Origin: Erythrobacter sp. F6033
Lineage (GTDB): Bacteria > Pseudomonadota > Alphaproteobacteria > Sphingomonadales > Sphingomonadaceae
Assembly (NCBI RefSeq): GCF_023016005.1
Contig: NZ_JALKAZ010000001.1
Span: 62,001-126,000, forward strand
DNA: 64,000 nt
Reading direction: 5' to 3'
The translations under genes and the position numbers were made by a program. Below, in pieces: positions 8,958 through 17,735 of this stretch (position 1 is the first letter of the stretch; the number at the start of each line of letters is the position of its first letter). Under the pieces are notes generated by a model that was given only the letters and a program-made list of their open reading frames with translations, did no database searches and had not been told where the DNA came from.

Positions 8958-10175
8958 TTAAGCCAGCCGTTCTTCAATCGGCATGTAGTCAATATCATAT
9001 CCGAAATAGCGCGGATTGAAGACTGCGAGGCCCGCTTCGCTGCGCCACAGCGGATCGCAGCGAAAGCCCAACGCTGCAACTGCCTGCCCGCGTTCGAAAC
9101 CTGGATTGATAACGCCATCTGCGGTCTCGAGATCGATCAAGGAAACCAGATCGGGACAGGTCGCAATCACCGCGCCATCGCGGCGAGCGACAAGGTGTTC
9201 ATTCTTAACATTGGTTTGGAAGGTTTGACCGGCAAATGCACCAGTGCCGCTTACATCGACGGTTCCGACAAGGAAGCCGTCTTCGTCTTTCCACTCGAAG
9301 TCCGAAACGGTGCCAGTGAATAGCAGATAGCCATCGCCTGCGACCCTTGCAGCCTCGATCGGGTCCGTGCCCGCCGCTTTCGCTTCGCGCACTGCTTTGC
9401 CAATGCTTTGGGCAAGCGAGAGGCTGTCTGTGACCAGCGTTCCGGTCTGTTTGGCCTGAGTTCCCGTAATCGGGCTGTCCGTGACGCCGCATTCCCGGCT
9501 GACCACTGCGATACTGCGTAGAATGTCTTCGGCGCGTGTGGGATCGCCAAGGGTCTCGACGATCATCGTATCGCCAAAGGGTGTGGCCGCGCCAATCGGC
9601 GTAAGCGGAACGCCCGCAACCTTCACCGAATGCTGATTGATTTCAGGCACAGCGCGGCCAACCGTGTCAGCATCAAGCGCCGGAACGCCCAAACGGGCGG
9701 CGGTCGACAATCCTTCAGCGAGGCTGAGAGGGCCGATTTCGCCCATGATTACGCCTGCGAATTTCTGTCCGATATGTTTCTCAAGCGCTTCGAAAGCGGC
9801 TTGCACTGGAACTTCGACAGGGTTCTCAACCGCGTCGAGCTTTGCCTGCATTTCCTCGCTCGTTTCGGCGAGGCTGGCGAGACCATAGGGGCAAGCGACG
9901 CGGTCTGTATCGGAAAGCGCGCTGACCGGTATCATCGAGAATGTCAGGCCTGCCGCGAGGTCTTTGGCGATCAACTCACGCGCTGCGCTCAAGCTGCCGC
10001 CGCCTCCGGTGCCGAGGTATGAGCTTCCGACAAGTGCGTCCTCAAGGCTGGTCGCGTCCATCGACACAGCATTCTCGTTACTCGCTCCTCCACCGCCTGC
10101 AGGGATTTCTCTGCAAGCGGCGAGAGTTCCGGCGGCCACTGCCAAACCGCCCAGAAATTGCCGCCGTGATGCCAT
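8958..10175 (-). CDS. DUF917 (S-methyl-thiohydantoin desulfurase-like) protein with Tat/lipoprotein signal
   Basis: 405 residues. Residues 3-8 are SRRQFL, a twin-arginine signal core, and the hydrophobic stretch ends in LAAC, a lipobox, so the protein is probably folded in the cytoplasm, exported by Tat and lipid-anchored. After a Gly-rich spacer come the DUF917 hallmarks, including SSYLGTGGGGSLSAARELIAKDL and later MGEIGPLSLAEG and DLVSLIDLETADGVINP. The family is related to hydantoinases/oxoprolinases and normally cytosolic. The substrate here cannot be told. It lies 25 bases after a DUF1353 gene that is also Tat-exported, so the two probably form an operon. Confidence 0.82.
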   Translation of the reverse strand: MASRRQFLGGLAVAAGTLAACREIPAGGGGASNENAVSMDATSLEDALVGSSYLGTGGGGSLSAARELIAKDLAAGLTFSMIPVSALSDTDRVACPYGLASLAETSEEMQAKLDAVENPVEVPVQAAFEALEKHIGQKFAGVIMGEIGPLSLAEGLSTAARLGVPALDADTVGRAVPEINQHSVKVAGVPLTPIGAATPFGDTMIVETLGDPTRAEDILRSIAVVSRECGVTDSPITGTQAKQTGTLVTDSLSLAQSIGKAVREAKAAGTDPIEAARVAGDGYLLFTGTVSDFEWKDEDGFLVGTVDVSGTGAFAGQTFQTNVKNEHLVARRDGAVIATCPDLVSLIDLETADGVINPGFERGQAVAALGFRCDPLWRSEAGLAVFNPRYFGYDIDYMPIEERLA

Positions 10176-10200
10176 TGCTTTTGCCCCTAGTTTGGGCAGG

Positions 10201-11013
10201 CTACATGTTTGGTGTTCGCAGCGTGCCGATTTCGTTGAGAGCAGGGTTCGACAGATTTGTCTGGAATTGCAACATCTGCTCTGTCGGCATTAACACTTGC
10301 CCTCGATCATTGATGGTCGCGTACTGATCGACCGATTGCTGTGCCTCGGTCAACGCGACATCATAGTCGAAGATGGTTGGAGGAGCATAGCTTTCGGAAC
10401 TGAAGTTGGCTGCCCCCTCTGATCTTATTCTGGCTTCTACATCTCTCGCCACTTCAAGTTCCCAAGCTTCCTGTCTGCTGCTTGCGATAGACCGAGCGAT
10501 CCGTTTGCTTGGATCGAAAGAGAAACTGATACCTGTCGCGCCTCTTAAGCGTTTCTTTCCGTACTTGCCGGTCCAGCGATGCGTTGAGTCCCAGCGTGGG
10601 CCAAGAAGGTCGACAATCTCATATTTGATTTTGGCTTCGACAGGATCCACTCCGCGAGCAAGCATACCGTGGTGGAACACTTTGTGCGTCGCTTCCCACG
10701 ATCTGCTCATCGTATCGCAGTAGTAATCGTGAATAATCGCCGCGTCTTTGTAGCTGCCTGCCCATGGTCCGCCGGCAAGAGCCCAAACGGCCCGGGGAAT
10801 CGATGCGCCGTCGGACTTGTAGCCCTTAGGAACAGACCAAAGCAGGCCCTGCGGATCGCGAAAGCTGAACCTGCTTAGCAATTGCATGTACTGGCCTGGC
10901 AGCGAGCGTAGTTCGGCGTATCCGAGAAACGTGTTGTTTTGTGCTCTGGACAGCGACGGAAGGCCGAAAGCAAAAGCTCCAACGCTATAAGTAATGAAAC
11001 TACGCCGGTTCAT
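10201..11013 (-). CDS. DUF1353 protein with Tat signal peptide
   Basis: 270 residues. The N-terminus NRRSFITYSVGAFAFGLPSLSRAQ is a twin-arginine signal peptide ending in a plausible AxA-like cleavage site. The DUF1353 core is clear: SDGASIPRAVWALAGGPWAG, then KDAAIIHDYYCD with an invariant His-Asp. DUF1353 domains are common in phage and accessory regions, where their role is unknown; export by Tat suggests a cofactor or a fold that must form in the cytoplasm. About 140 residues follow the core and look unrelated to anything I know. It is the upstream partner of the DUF917 gene. Confidence 0.78.
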   Translation of the reverse strand: MNRRSFITYSVGAFAFGLPSLSRAQNNTFLGYAELRSLPGQYMQLLSRFSFRDPQGLLWSVPKGYKSDGASIPRAVWALAGGPWAGSYKDAAIIHDYYCDTMSRSWEATHKVFHHGMLARGVDPVEAKIKYEIVDLLGPRWDSTHRWTGKYGKKRLRGATGISFSFDPSKRIARSIASSRQEAWELEVARDVEARIRSEGAANFSSESYAPPTIFDYDVALTEAQQSVDQYATINDRGQVLMPTEQMLQFQTNLSNPALNEIGTLRTPNM

Positions 11014-11092
11014 ATAATCCCCCTAACAATGCAGAGTGACTATTTCAGAGATATTCCTTGGCAACAAGCTTTTCGGAAATACCTAGTATTAT

Positions 11093-11794
11093 TCAAATCC
11101 GCCGAAAGCGGAAATACCAGACTTCGTGACCGAACGTGTTGCGGGCTTTGTATTCGTAACGTGTTTCGCACCAGCCGCTCGGGCGGTTTTGCCAGTTGGA
11201 TGGGCCTTCTACGACCCATTCGAACTTATCCGTATGGCGCTGCATCACCATCAACGCGTGGCGCAAATAGATGTCGTGATCGGTGCCAAAGCGGAATTCG
11301 CCGCCGGGTTTCATCTTTTGCGCGATGAGTGAGATCGGACCGTCATTCACCATGCGCCGTTTGGCGTGTTTGTTCTTTGGCCATGGGTCGGGATGCAGCA
11401 GATAACACATGGTGAGCGCGCCATCGGGCAGGCGTTGCAGCACATCGATCGCATCGCCGTGGTGCAGGCGGATGTTGGCGAGCTTTTCATCATCGACATG
11501 CCCCAGCGCCGCAGCAACGCCGTTTAGAAACGGCTCCGCACCAATAAAGCCGTGATTGGGCAGAAGATCTGCGCGGTAGGCAAGGTGTTCTCCGCTGCCA
11601 AAGCCGATTTCGAAATGAAGCGGGCAATCCTCGCCAAACAAGTCTTTAGCTGTGACCGGACCTTCGGCTGGAACCGCAATTTTGGGGAGCAGATCATCGA
11701 CCAAACCCTGCTGCCGCCCGCGCAAAGGTTTCCCGATGCTGCGGCCGTACATTCGGTTAAGGGTGGTTGGATCGCCTTCTTTAAATGCTGACAT
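11093..11794 (-). CDS. trmB: tRNA (guanine-N7-)-methyltransferase
   Basis: 233 residues, normal for TrmB, which makes m7G46 in tRNA variable loops using SAM. FEIGFGSGEHL (about residues 60-70) is the SAM-binding motif I. YLLHPDPWPKNKHAKRR (about 130-147) is the family's catalytic signature with the Asp and the basic tail. The C-terminal RYEYKARNTFGHEVWYFRF segment matches the substrate-binding end. The gene starts at ATG 11794 and diverges from the mechanosensitive channel gene across 77 bases. Confidence 0.95.
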   Translation of the reverse strand: MSAFKEGDPTTLNRMYGRSIGKPLRGRQQGLVDDLLPKIAVPAEGPVTAKDLFGEDCPLHFEIGFGSGEHLAYRADLLPNHGFIGAEPFLNGVAAALGHVDDEKLANIRLHHGDAIDVLQRLPDGALTMCYLLHPDPWPKNKHAKRRMVNDGPISLIAQKMKPGGEFRFGTDHDIYLRHALMVMQRHTDKFEWVVEGPSNWQNRPSGWCETRYEYKARNTFGHEVWYFRFRRI

Positions 11795-11871
11795 AATGCG
11801 GGCGGGTAATGGCGCGAGTAGGGCCTGTCTAGTGCCGGTTTGCGTCCCGATCCGCGACTATCGCGGTAGGC

Positions 11872-13140
11872 GTGTCTGAGAGAAAGGTTGAGCCAATCCT
11901 CACGGCGCCTATATCCCGAACCTCTATGCAAGCTCTTTCCGAAACCTTTTATTCGCAGCCCCTCTGGGCCCAATCTCTTATCGGATTGGTATTGCTGGCC
12001 GCGGCAGCGCTGACTCTCAATTATGTGCTCAAGCATGTGATTTTGCGCCTCGCGGCGCCGTATCTGGATGAAAAGACGACCACAATCGACAAGGCCGCAG
12101 CCTGGCTCGCAACGGCGGCACCGCTGCTTGTTATTTCGCGCGGGATCTATCTCGTCCCGCATTTGCAGGAAGAGGTCTACACGGTTGTACGCAGCGTCGC
12201 GCAAGCTTTGATTGTCATCTCGGTCGCCATGGCGATCGTAAAAGCGCTGACCTATGCGAACGAGCTTTACGAGCGGATGCCGCGTTCGAAGAACAAGCCG
12301 ATCAAAGGCTTTGTACAGGTTGTAAAAATCCTCGTCCTGTGCGGCGCGGCGATCATTCTGATCTCGGTCCTAATCGACGAGTCGCCGCTGCTGCTGCTGT
12401 CGGGGCTAGGCGCGATCACTGCGGTGTTGCTGCTGGTGTTCAAAGACACGATCCTGAGCCTCGTCGCGAGTGTGCAACTGACCACGCAGGACATGCTGCG
12501 CGTTGGCGACTGGATCACGATGCCCAGCATGAGCGCGGATGGTGATGTGATCGATATCTCTCTGCATACCGTGAAAGTGCAGAATTTCGACAAGACGATC
12601 GTCACTATTCCTACGCACCGGTTGGTTTCGGATTCCTATCAGAACTGGCGCGGGATGAGCGAAAGCGGCGGGCGGCGGATCAAACGTTCGCTGGCCATCG
12701 ATCAGAATTCGATCCGGTTCTTGAGCGACGATGAAGTTCTCGATCTGAAAAAATTCCGCATTCTCAAACCCTATCTCGCTGGCAAGCGTGATGAGATTAC
12801 GGAGTGGAACGAAGCCGAATTGTCGGGAGAAGAAGCGGTTCCGGTCAATGCTCGCCGCCTAACCAATATCGGGACGTTGCGCGCCTATATGGCGGCTTAC
12901 ATCCGCTGGCACCCGCAGATCAGCGACAACTTCCTGATCATGGTGCGCCAGCTCCCGCCGGGCCCGCAGGGTGTCCCGTTGGAGATTTACTGCTTTACCG
13001 ACACCACCGCATGGGAGGTCTATGAAGGTATTCAGGCGGACATTTTTGATCACCTTCTGGCGATCCTTTCCGAATTTGACCTGCGGATATTCCAAGAGCC
13101 GACAGGCGGCGACTTCGCTGCTCTCACCAAAGCAGGCTGA
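11872..13140 (+). CDS. mechanosensitive ion channel protein, MscS superfamily (YbdG-like)
   Basis: Up to 422 residues if translation starts at GTG 11872; ATG 11926 is an equally possible start. Four or five membrane helices fill the first ~190 residues. The pore-lining TM3 region (LLLLSGLGAITAVLLLVFKDTILSLVASVQL) is followed by a beta domain (RVGDWITMPSMSADGDVIDISLHTVKVQNFDKTIVTIPTHRL). The long insert and C-terminal part with YMAAYIRWHPQISDN resemble the YbdG/MscM branch, which releases solutes under moderate osmotic downshift. A second, shorter MscS-type channel is at 33525-34625. It converges with ctrA at a shared terminator. Confidence 0.88.
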   Translation: MSERKVEPILTAPISRTSMQALSETFYSQPLWAQSLIGLVLLAAAALTLNYVLKHVILRLAAPYLDEKTTTIDKAAAWLATAAPLLVISRGIYLVPHLQEEVYTVVRSVAQALIVISVAMAIVKALTYANELYERMPRSKNKPIKGFVQVVKILVLCGAAIILISVLIDESPLLLLSGLGAITAVLLLVFKDTILSLVASVQLTTQDMLRVGDWITMPSMSADGDVIDISLHTVKVQNFDKTIVTIPTHRLVSDSYQNWRGMSESGGRRIKRSLAIDQNSIRFLSDDEVLDLKKFRILKPYLAGKRDEITEWNEAELSGEEAVPVNARRLTNIGTLRAYMAAYIRWHPQISDNFLIMVRQLPPGPQGVPLEIYCFTDTTAWEVYEGIQADIFDHLLAILSEFDLRIFQEPTGGDFAALTKAG

Positions 13141-13145
13141 AACGA

Positions 13146-13180
13146 AAAACGCCCGCTGACCTCTCGGTCGCGGGCGCTTT
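13146..13180. terminator. bidirectional intrinsic terminator between channel gene and ctrA
   Basis: The stem CGCCCGC-t-GACC / GGTC-GCGGGCG with a TCTC loop and one bulged T lies between the convergent stop codons. AAAAA on its left makes a good U-tract for the ctrA transcript; CTTTC on the right is weaker for the channel transcript. Confidence 0.8.
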
Positions 13181-13202
13181 CAATCTCTTTGGCTTTGGGC
13201 GC

Positions 13203-13898
13203 TTAAGCGGCCTCTGCCTCTTCGTTCGGATCGCGCAGCACATAACCGCGGCCCCAAACAGTCTCGATATAGTTTTCGCCGCCGCATGCATGGCTGAGCT
13301 TTTTGCGCAGTTTGCAGATGAAGACGTCGATAATCTTGAGTTCCGGTTCGTCCATCCCGCCATACAGGTGGTTGAGGAACATTTCTTTGGTCAGCGTGGT
13401 GCCCTTGCGCAGTGAGAGCAGCTCAAGCATCGCATATTCTTTACCGGTCAGATGAACACGTGCGCCGTCGACTTCAACAGTCTTGGCATCAAGGTTCACG
13501 GCCAGTTTGCCGGTGCGGATGATCGACTGGCTGTGGCCTTTCGAACGACGCACAACAGCGTGAATGCGGGCGACCAGCTCTTCGCGGTGGAACGGCTTGG
13601 TCACATAGTCATCGGCACCGAAGCCGAACGAACGGATTTTGCTGTCCATTTCGGCAATACCCGAAAGGATCAGAACCGGCGTTTGCACCTTGGCAACGCG
13701 CAGCTTCTTAAGCACGTCATAGCCGTGCATATCTGGCAGGTTCAGGTCGAGCAGGATGATATCATAATCATACAGCTTACCCAGATCGAGGCCTTCTTCA
13801 CCTAGATCAGTCGCATAGACGTTAAAGCCTTCAGTAGTGAGCATGAGCTCAATGGCTTTCGCCGTTGTCGGCTCGTCCTCAATCAAAAGCACTCGCAT
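13203..13898 (-). CDS. ctrA: cell-cycle response regulator CtrA
   Basis: 231 residues, the same length as Caulobacter CtrA, from ATG 13898; longer in-frame starts add a non-conserved leader. The receiver domain has the acidic pair E7-D8, the phospho-acceptor D51 in ILLDLNLPD and the switch Lys in VTKPF. The OmpR-type DNA-binding domain includes [37 protein letters not shown], nearly identical to known CtrA. The protein ends in EEAEAA, so the Ala-Ala ClpXP degron is kept. In the class CtrA controls division, DNA methylation or motility depending on the lineage. A CtrA-like box lies in the upstream region, suggesting autoregulation. Confidence 0.97.
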   Translation of the reverse strand: MRVLLIEDEPTTAKAIELMLTTEGFNVYATDLGEEGLDLGKLYDYDIILLDLNLPDMHGYDVLKKLRVAKVQTPVLILSGIAEMDSKIRSFGFGADDYVTKPFHREELVARIHAVVRRSKGHSQSIIRTGKLAVNLDAKTVEVDGARVHLTGKEYAMLELLSLRKGTTLTKEMFLNHLYGGMDEPELKIIDVFICKLRKKLSHACGGENYIETVWGRGYVLRDPNEEAEAA

Positions 13899-14015
13899 AT
13901 CTGGTCCCCTACGTTGCCCCAGAAGGTGGCGCTCACCTCTTGGCAAGCTTTGGTGGTAACGCCTCGGTAAGAGGTGTTGTCATGTATTAACCACACAAGT
14001 TCTGAACGGAAAAGG

Positions 14016-14030
14016 TTAACGCGCCGTAAA
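14016..14030 (-). promoter_or_regulatory. CtrA box in the ctrA promoter region, with a nearby GANTC site
   Basis: On the minus strand the sequence reads TTTA-CGGCGCG-TTAA, one mismatch from the CtrA consensus TTAA-N7-TTAA. It lies about 118 bases before the ctrA start codon, in the 230-base space between rpoN and ctrA. A GAGTC at 14051-14055 fits the CcrM methylation motif GANTC, which helps time the Caulobacter ctrA promoter. Binding is inferred only from the match. Confidence 0.55.
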
Positions 14031-14128
14031 CGGATGGCTTGAAAAATTGTGAGTCTTTGAGGTCACAGGTGTTTTTGCGGGCAGGCAATACGCACGAAAG
14101 GCCCCCTGAGCTAACACCCAGCTTCGCT

Positions 14129-15634
14129 TCAAATCCCGCTAAGCTTCTTTGCCCGCCGCCGCTGTGCGCTGGACCCGATCCCGATGGCTTCGCGATATTT
14201 CGCGACGGTGCGCCGTGCGAGATCGAAGCCTTCTTCTTTCAGGAGATCCACCAGCTTTTGATCAGACAGCACCTTTTTCGGGTCCTCGGCATCGGTGAGA
14301 GATTTGATCCGCGCCTTAATCGTTTCCGACGAAGCGCCTTCGCCGTCGCTCGATCCGACACCGCTGTTGAAGAAGTACTTCAGCTCAAAACAACCGCGAT
14401 CGCAGTGGAGGTATTTGTTGCTGGTCACACGGCTAACCGTGCTTTCATGCATGTCGATCTGCTCTGCGACCTCACGCAAGGTCAACGGACGCAATTCGGA
14501 GACGCCTCTACGGAAAAACCCGTCCTGCTGCTTTACGATTTCCGCAGCGGTTTTGAGGATGGTTTTTTGCCGCTGGTCAAGAGCCCGGATGAGCCAATGG
14601 GCATCGGCCAGCTTTTCCTTGAGCCAGCTTTGTGCCTCTGCGCCGGGTGAACCCTGATTAAGCTCGACATAGTAATCGCGGTTCACGACCAGCCGAGGCA
14701 GTGTCGCCTCGTTCAGTTTGATATCCCAGCCGCCATCGTCCTTTGATGAAAGCAATACATCGGGCACGACTGCACTGTCTGTTGCGGGTGCAAAAACGAG
14801 ACCGGGTTTGGGATCAAAGCTGCGCAATTCGCCAAGCATATCGGCGAAGTCTTCATCATCGACGCCGCACAGGCGTTTCAACTTCTCGACTTCACCGCGC
14901 GCGACCAATTCGAGGTTGTCGATCAGCTTTGCCATGCAGGGATCATAACGGTCTGCTTCGCGCGCCTGCAGCTCAAGACATTCGGCCAGGCTGCGCGCTC
15001 CCACTCCGGTTGGATCGAGCATTTGCAGTACGGTGAGACCGTCATCAACCTCGTCCCGGGTGACGCCGAGGTCGTAGGCAACTTCGCGTAGGTCGCTGCT
15101 CAGATAGCCCGCATCATCGAGCAAGCCGACCAAATGCCGTGCGATAAAGGCTTCTTTGGCATTCACAGCAATTGCGCCGATTTGCTCGTTAAGATGCTCG
15201 GTCAATGTCGTTTCCGCAGCGCGGGTGGCATTGATATCCGGAAAATCCTCGCCGCTCGCTGCGCCGCTGGATGCAGCAGAACCCCATTCGGCATCACCCG
15301 AAGCGCTTGCCGCGTGCGAGCCATCGCCCGTATCGCGGTCCCGGTCGAGCGCGCCAGTATCTAGATCAAGCGGGGCCTCTTTCTCGCCCCCACCCTGCGC
15401 CATCAGCTGGTCTGAAGTGAACTCTTCGCGCGGGATGTCATCCGGCTCTCCGCCTCCCGTGTCCTCGCTGGACACCGACCCGGCTTCCAGCAGAGGATTG
15501 CCTTCAAGCGCATCGCCGATGAAGGTTTCGATTTCGAGGTTTGATGCAGCCAGCAGTTTGATCGCCTGCTGCAATTGCGGCGTCATCACCAATTGTTGCG
15601 ATTGGCGTAGGTCCAGTCTGGGTCCGAGCGCCAT
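14129..15634 (-). CDS. rpoN: RNA polymerase sigma-54 factor
   Basis: 501 residues, normal length. Region I at the N-terminus (LRQSQQLVMTPQLQQAIKLL) is the Gln-rich activator-interaction segment. Region II is acidic and low-complexity (about 50-150). Region III contains the core-binding part, then a helix-turn-helix (LREVAEQIDMHESTVSRVTSNKYL). The C-terminal RpoN box is ARRTVAKYRE, which contacts the -24 element. It starts 10 bases after lptB and must be cotranscribed with it. The genes for ribosome hibernation factor and PTS-Ntr proteins that often follow rpoN in proteobacteria are absent; ctrA follows instead. Confidence 0.97.
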   Translation of the reverse strand: MALGPRLDLRQSQQLVMTPQLQQAIKLLAASNLEIETFIGDALEGNPLLEAGSVSSEDTGGGEPDDIPREEFTSDQLMAQGGGEKEAPLDLDTGALDRDRDTGDGSHAASASGDAEWGSAASSGAASGEDFPDINATRAAETTLTEHLNEQIGAIAVNAKEAFIARHLVGLLDDAGYLSSDLREVAYDLGVTRDEVDDGLTVLQMLDPTGVGARSLAECLELQAREADRYDPCMAKLIDNLELVARGEVEKLKRLCGVDDEDFADMLGELRSFDPKPGLVFAPATDSAVVPDVLLSSKDDGGWDIKLNEATLPRLVVNRDYYVELNQGSPGAEAQSWLKEKLADAHWLIRALDQRQKTILKTAAEIVKQQDGFFRRGVSELRPLTLREVAEQIDMHESTVSRVTSNKYLHCDRGCFELKYFFNSGVGSSDGEGASSETIKARIKSLTDAEDPKKVLSDQKLVDLLKEEGFDLARRTVAKYREAIGIGSSAQRRRAKKLSGI

Positions 15635-15644
15635 GGCGTCTATG

Positions 15645-16427
15645 TCAGAGCGTGAAGCTCTCTCCCAGATAAAGCCGCTTTACATTCTCATCAGCGACAA
15701 GGTCTTGCGGTGTACCAGCGAACAGCACCTGCCCGCCATAAATGATGCAAGCGCGATCAACGATGTCGAGCGTTTCGCGGACATTGTGATCGGTGATGAG
15801 AACACCGATCCCGCGCCGCTTGAGGTCTTTGACGAGATCGCGGATATCGCTGATCGATAGCGGATCGATGCCTGCAAAGGGTTCGTCCAGCAGCATGATC
15901 GATGGCTTTGCCGCGAGCGCGCGGGCGATTTCACAGCGACGGCGTTCACCGCCAGAAAGCGCCATGGCTGGGCTTTCGCGGAGCCGCTCCAGACCGAATT
16001 CGCCGAGCAGGCGCTCCAGTTCGGCTGCGCGCGTATCGGCATCAGGTTCAACCATTTCGAGAACGCAATTGATGTTCTGTTCGACAGTCATTCCGCGAAA
16101 GATGCTTGTTTCCTGAGGCAGATAGCCGAGGCCAAGGATCGCGCGGCGATACATCGGGAGCTTCGTAACATCCTCGCCATCCATCAGGATCCGCCCGGAA
16201 TCCGGTTTGACCAGACCCATGATGGAATAGAAGCAAGTGGTCTTCCCGGCCCCGTTCGGGCCTAGCAGGCCAAGCACTTCGCCTTTGCCGACGCTCAGCG
16301 AGATATCGGTGAGGACAGCGCGCTTGTCATAGCTTTTGGCAATGGAAACAACTTCCAGCCCGCCATCGGGCAGCGGAACGGTGGCATTTGCCGGTTCTTC
16401 GAGAGTGGTGGACTCGCTCATAGGCAC
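15645..16427 (-). CDS. lptB: LPS export ABC transporter ATPase LptB
   Basis: 260 residues. It powers extraction of lipopolysaccharide from the inner membrane with LptF/LptG. Walker A GPNGAGKTT (about residues 54-62), the signature LSGGERRRCEIARALA and Walker B LLDEPFAGIDP are intact. DHNVRETLDIVDRACII contains the switch His. MPMSESTTL includes two possible starts two codons apart. The usual upstream partners lptC and lptA are not adjacent; the divergent neighbour is an unrelated membrane protein. Cotranscribed with rpoN. Confidence 0.95.
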   Translation of the reverse strand: MPMSESTTLEEPANATVPLPDGGLEVVSIAKSYDKRAVLTDISLSVGKGEVLGLLGPNGAGKTTCFYSIMGLVKPDSGRILMDGEDVTKLPMYRRAILGLGYLPQETSIFRGMTVEQNINCVLEMVEPDADTRAAELERLLGEFGLERLRESPAMALSGGERRRCEIARALAAKPSIMLLDEPFAGIDPLSISDIRDLVKDLKRRGIGVLITDHNVRETLDIVDRACIIYGGQVLFAGTPQDLVADENVKRLYLGESFTL

Positions 16428-16673
16428 TAGCTTTAGCAGCCTCTTCTTAACAGAAAAGGGGGTTGATCCGTTTTGGCAGGATTTTTGCTTTGACGCGCTC
16501 CGGATAGCAGGAAACCTAGGCGGGCCGGGCAGAATCCAAACGATTCCGGACCTTTGGCTGTCCGCAATTGCGCCCAGTGCAACAGCATTTCAATTTGGTT
16601 ACTGCGCTTGCAAGCGGGCGATGTCTTTGAGATACTGCGTGCGGAGAGACACTAACCGTTGGGGAGCGGTCAA

Positions 16674-17051
16674 ATGGTAAATCAAGAGACACGGGCGGCG
16701 GTTCGCGCCAATGCCGAAGAGCGCGGGACTGACTGGCGCAAATCGATCAGCGATCATGTCGCCTATGCATTGCTGGTGTACACTGGATTGCAGATTTTTG
16801 TGACGGTGAAGGCGCTGTCCGAGGGCATGTCTTCGATCCTCCCGTACTTCGCTTTGATCATTCTCGTCGCTGCGATCATTCCCGCCTGCCGCTGGTTTGA
16901 GAAGCGCTGGAAAGACATGCCCGACGAAGAAGCGTTTGATCCCGCTTATGCCGGCGCGTTCCGCCGCGACATCATCATGCTCTGGACGCTGGCAATCGGT
17001 CTGCCTCTGCTGCTGACAGGCATTTTCAAAGCGGCGTTTACGCTCGTCTAG
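16674..17051 (+). CDS. small integral membrane protein of unknown function
   Basis: 125 residues from ATG 16674, chosen because GGGGAG sits 7-12 bases before it; ATG 16659 in the same frame is less likely. Hydrophobic helices lie at about residues 25-42, 50-70 and 97-122. The loop between the second and third contains a Trp/Phe/Lys-rich segment (CRWFEKRWKDMPDEEAFDPAY). No known domain was recognised. It stands alone, divergent from lptB and convergent with ppa. Confidence 0.75.
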   Translation: MVNQETRAAVRANAEERGTDWRKSISDHVAYALLVYTGLQIFVTVKALSEGMSSILPYFALIILVAAIIPACRWFEKRWKDMPDEEAFDPAYAGAFRRDIIMLWTLAIGLPLLLTGIFKAAFTLV

Positions 17052-17056
17052 TCAAA

Positions 17057-17082
17057 CGGGGCGGCTTTCACCGCCCCGCTTT
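17057..17082. terminator. bidirectional intrinsic terminator
   Basis: CGGGGCGG-CTTTCA-CCGCCCCG is a perfect 8-bp stem between the convergent membrane-protein and ppa genes. It is followed by CTTTATT on the plus strand and preceded by TCAAA for the minus-strand transcript. Confidence 0.75.
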
Positions 17083-17084
17083 AT

Positions 17085-17615
17085 TCAGGCTTCTTTTGCG
17101 CGCTCGATCGCTTCGAGCACGATTTGACGTGCTTCGGCGCGGTCGCCCCATTTGCCGATGCGGACCCACTTTTCAGCTTCCAGATCTTTGTAGTGGGTAA
17201 AGAAGTGTTCGATCTGTTGGAAAATGATCGAAGGCAAATCTTTGGTTTCGCCAACATCCGAATAATACGGGAATGTCGTGTCCACCGGCACACAGATCAG
17301 CTTTTCATCGCCGCCATGCTCGTCTTCGAGGTTGAGCACACCAATCGGGCGGGCGCGAACAACGCAGCCAGCCATAAATGGCGAACGCGCGATAACAAGC
17401 GCATCAAGTGGATCACCATCAGGTGAAAGCGTATGCGGGACAAAACCGTAATTCGCCGGATAGCGCATTGGTGTGTGCAGGATACGGTCAACAAACAATG
17501 CGCCTGACTCTTTATCGAATTCGTACTTCACCGGCTCACCGCCAGTAGGCACTTCGATGATGACGTTCAGTTCGTCTGGGGGATTTTCGCCGGTGGGGAT
17601 TTTGTCGATACGCAT
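17085..17615 (-). CDS. ppa: inorganic pyrophosphatase
   Basis: 176 residues from ATG 17615, where family-like sequence begins (MRIDKIPTGENPPDELNVII); upstream in-frame codons are non-conserved. It hydrolyses pyrophosphate in the cytoplasm. YEFDKESGALFVDR and the metal-binding signature DGDPLDALV (about residues 65-73) are present, as are RPIGVLNLEDEHGGDEKLICVP and the conserved YKDLE near the C-terminus. Length matches family I soluble enzymes. It diverges from hisS across about 120 bases. Confidence 0.96.
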   Translation of the reverse strand: MRIDKIPTGENPPDELNVIIEVPTGGEPVKYEFDKESGALFVDRILHTPMRYPANYGFVPHTLSPDGDPLDALVIARSPFMAGCVVRARPIGVLNLEDEHGGDEKLICVPVDTTFPYYSDVGETKDLPSIIFQQIEHFFTHYKDLEAEKWVRIGKWGDRAEARQIVLEAIERAKEA

Positions 17616-17735
17616 ATGGGGTTCCTGTATTGATTGCGGCCCCTCTCCCAAGGACTTCGCGCGGCCCTTAGCCCAGCGACGAGCATTGCGAAAGACCTCA
17701 CTTGTCCTTAACTGCGCCCAAAAGACAGGACAGGC

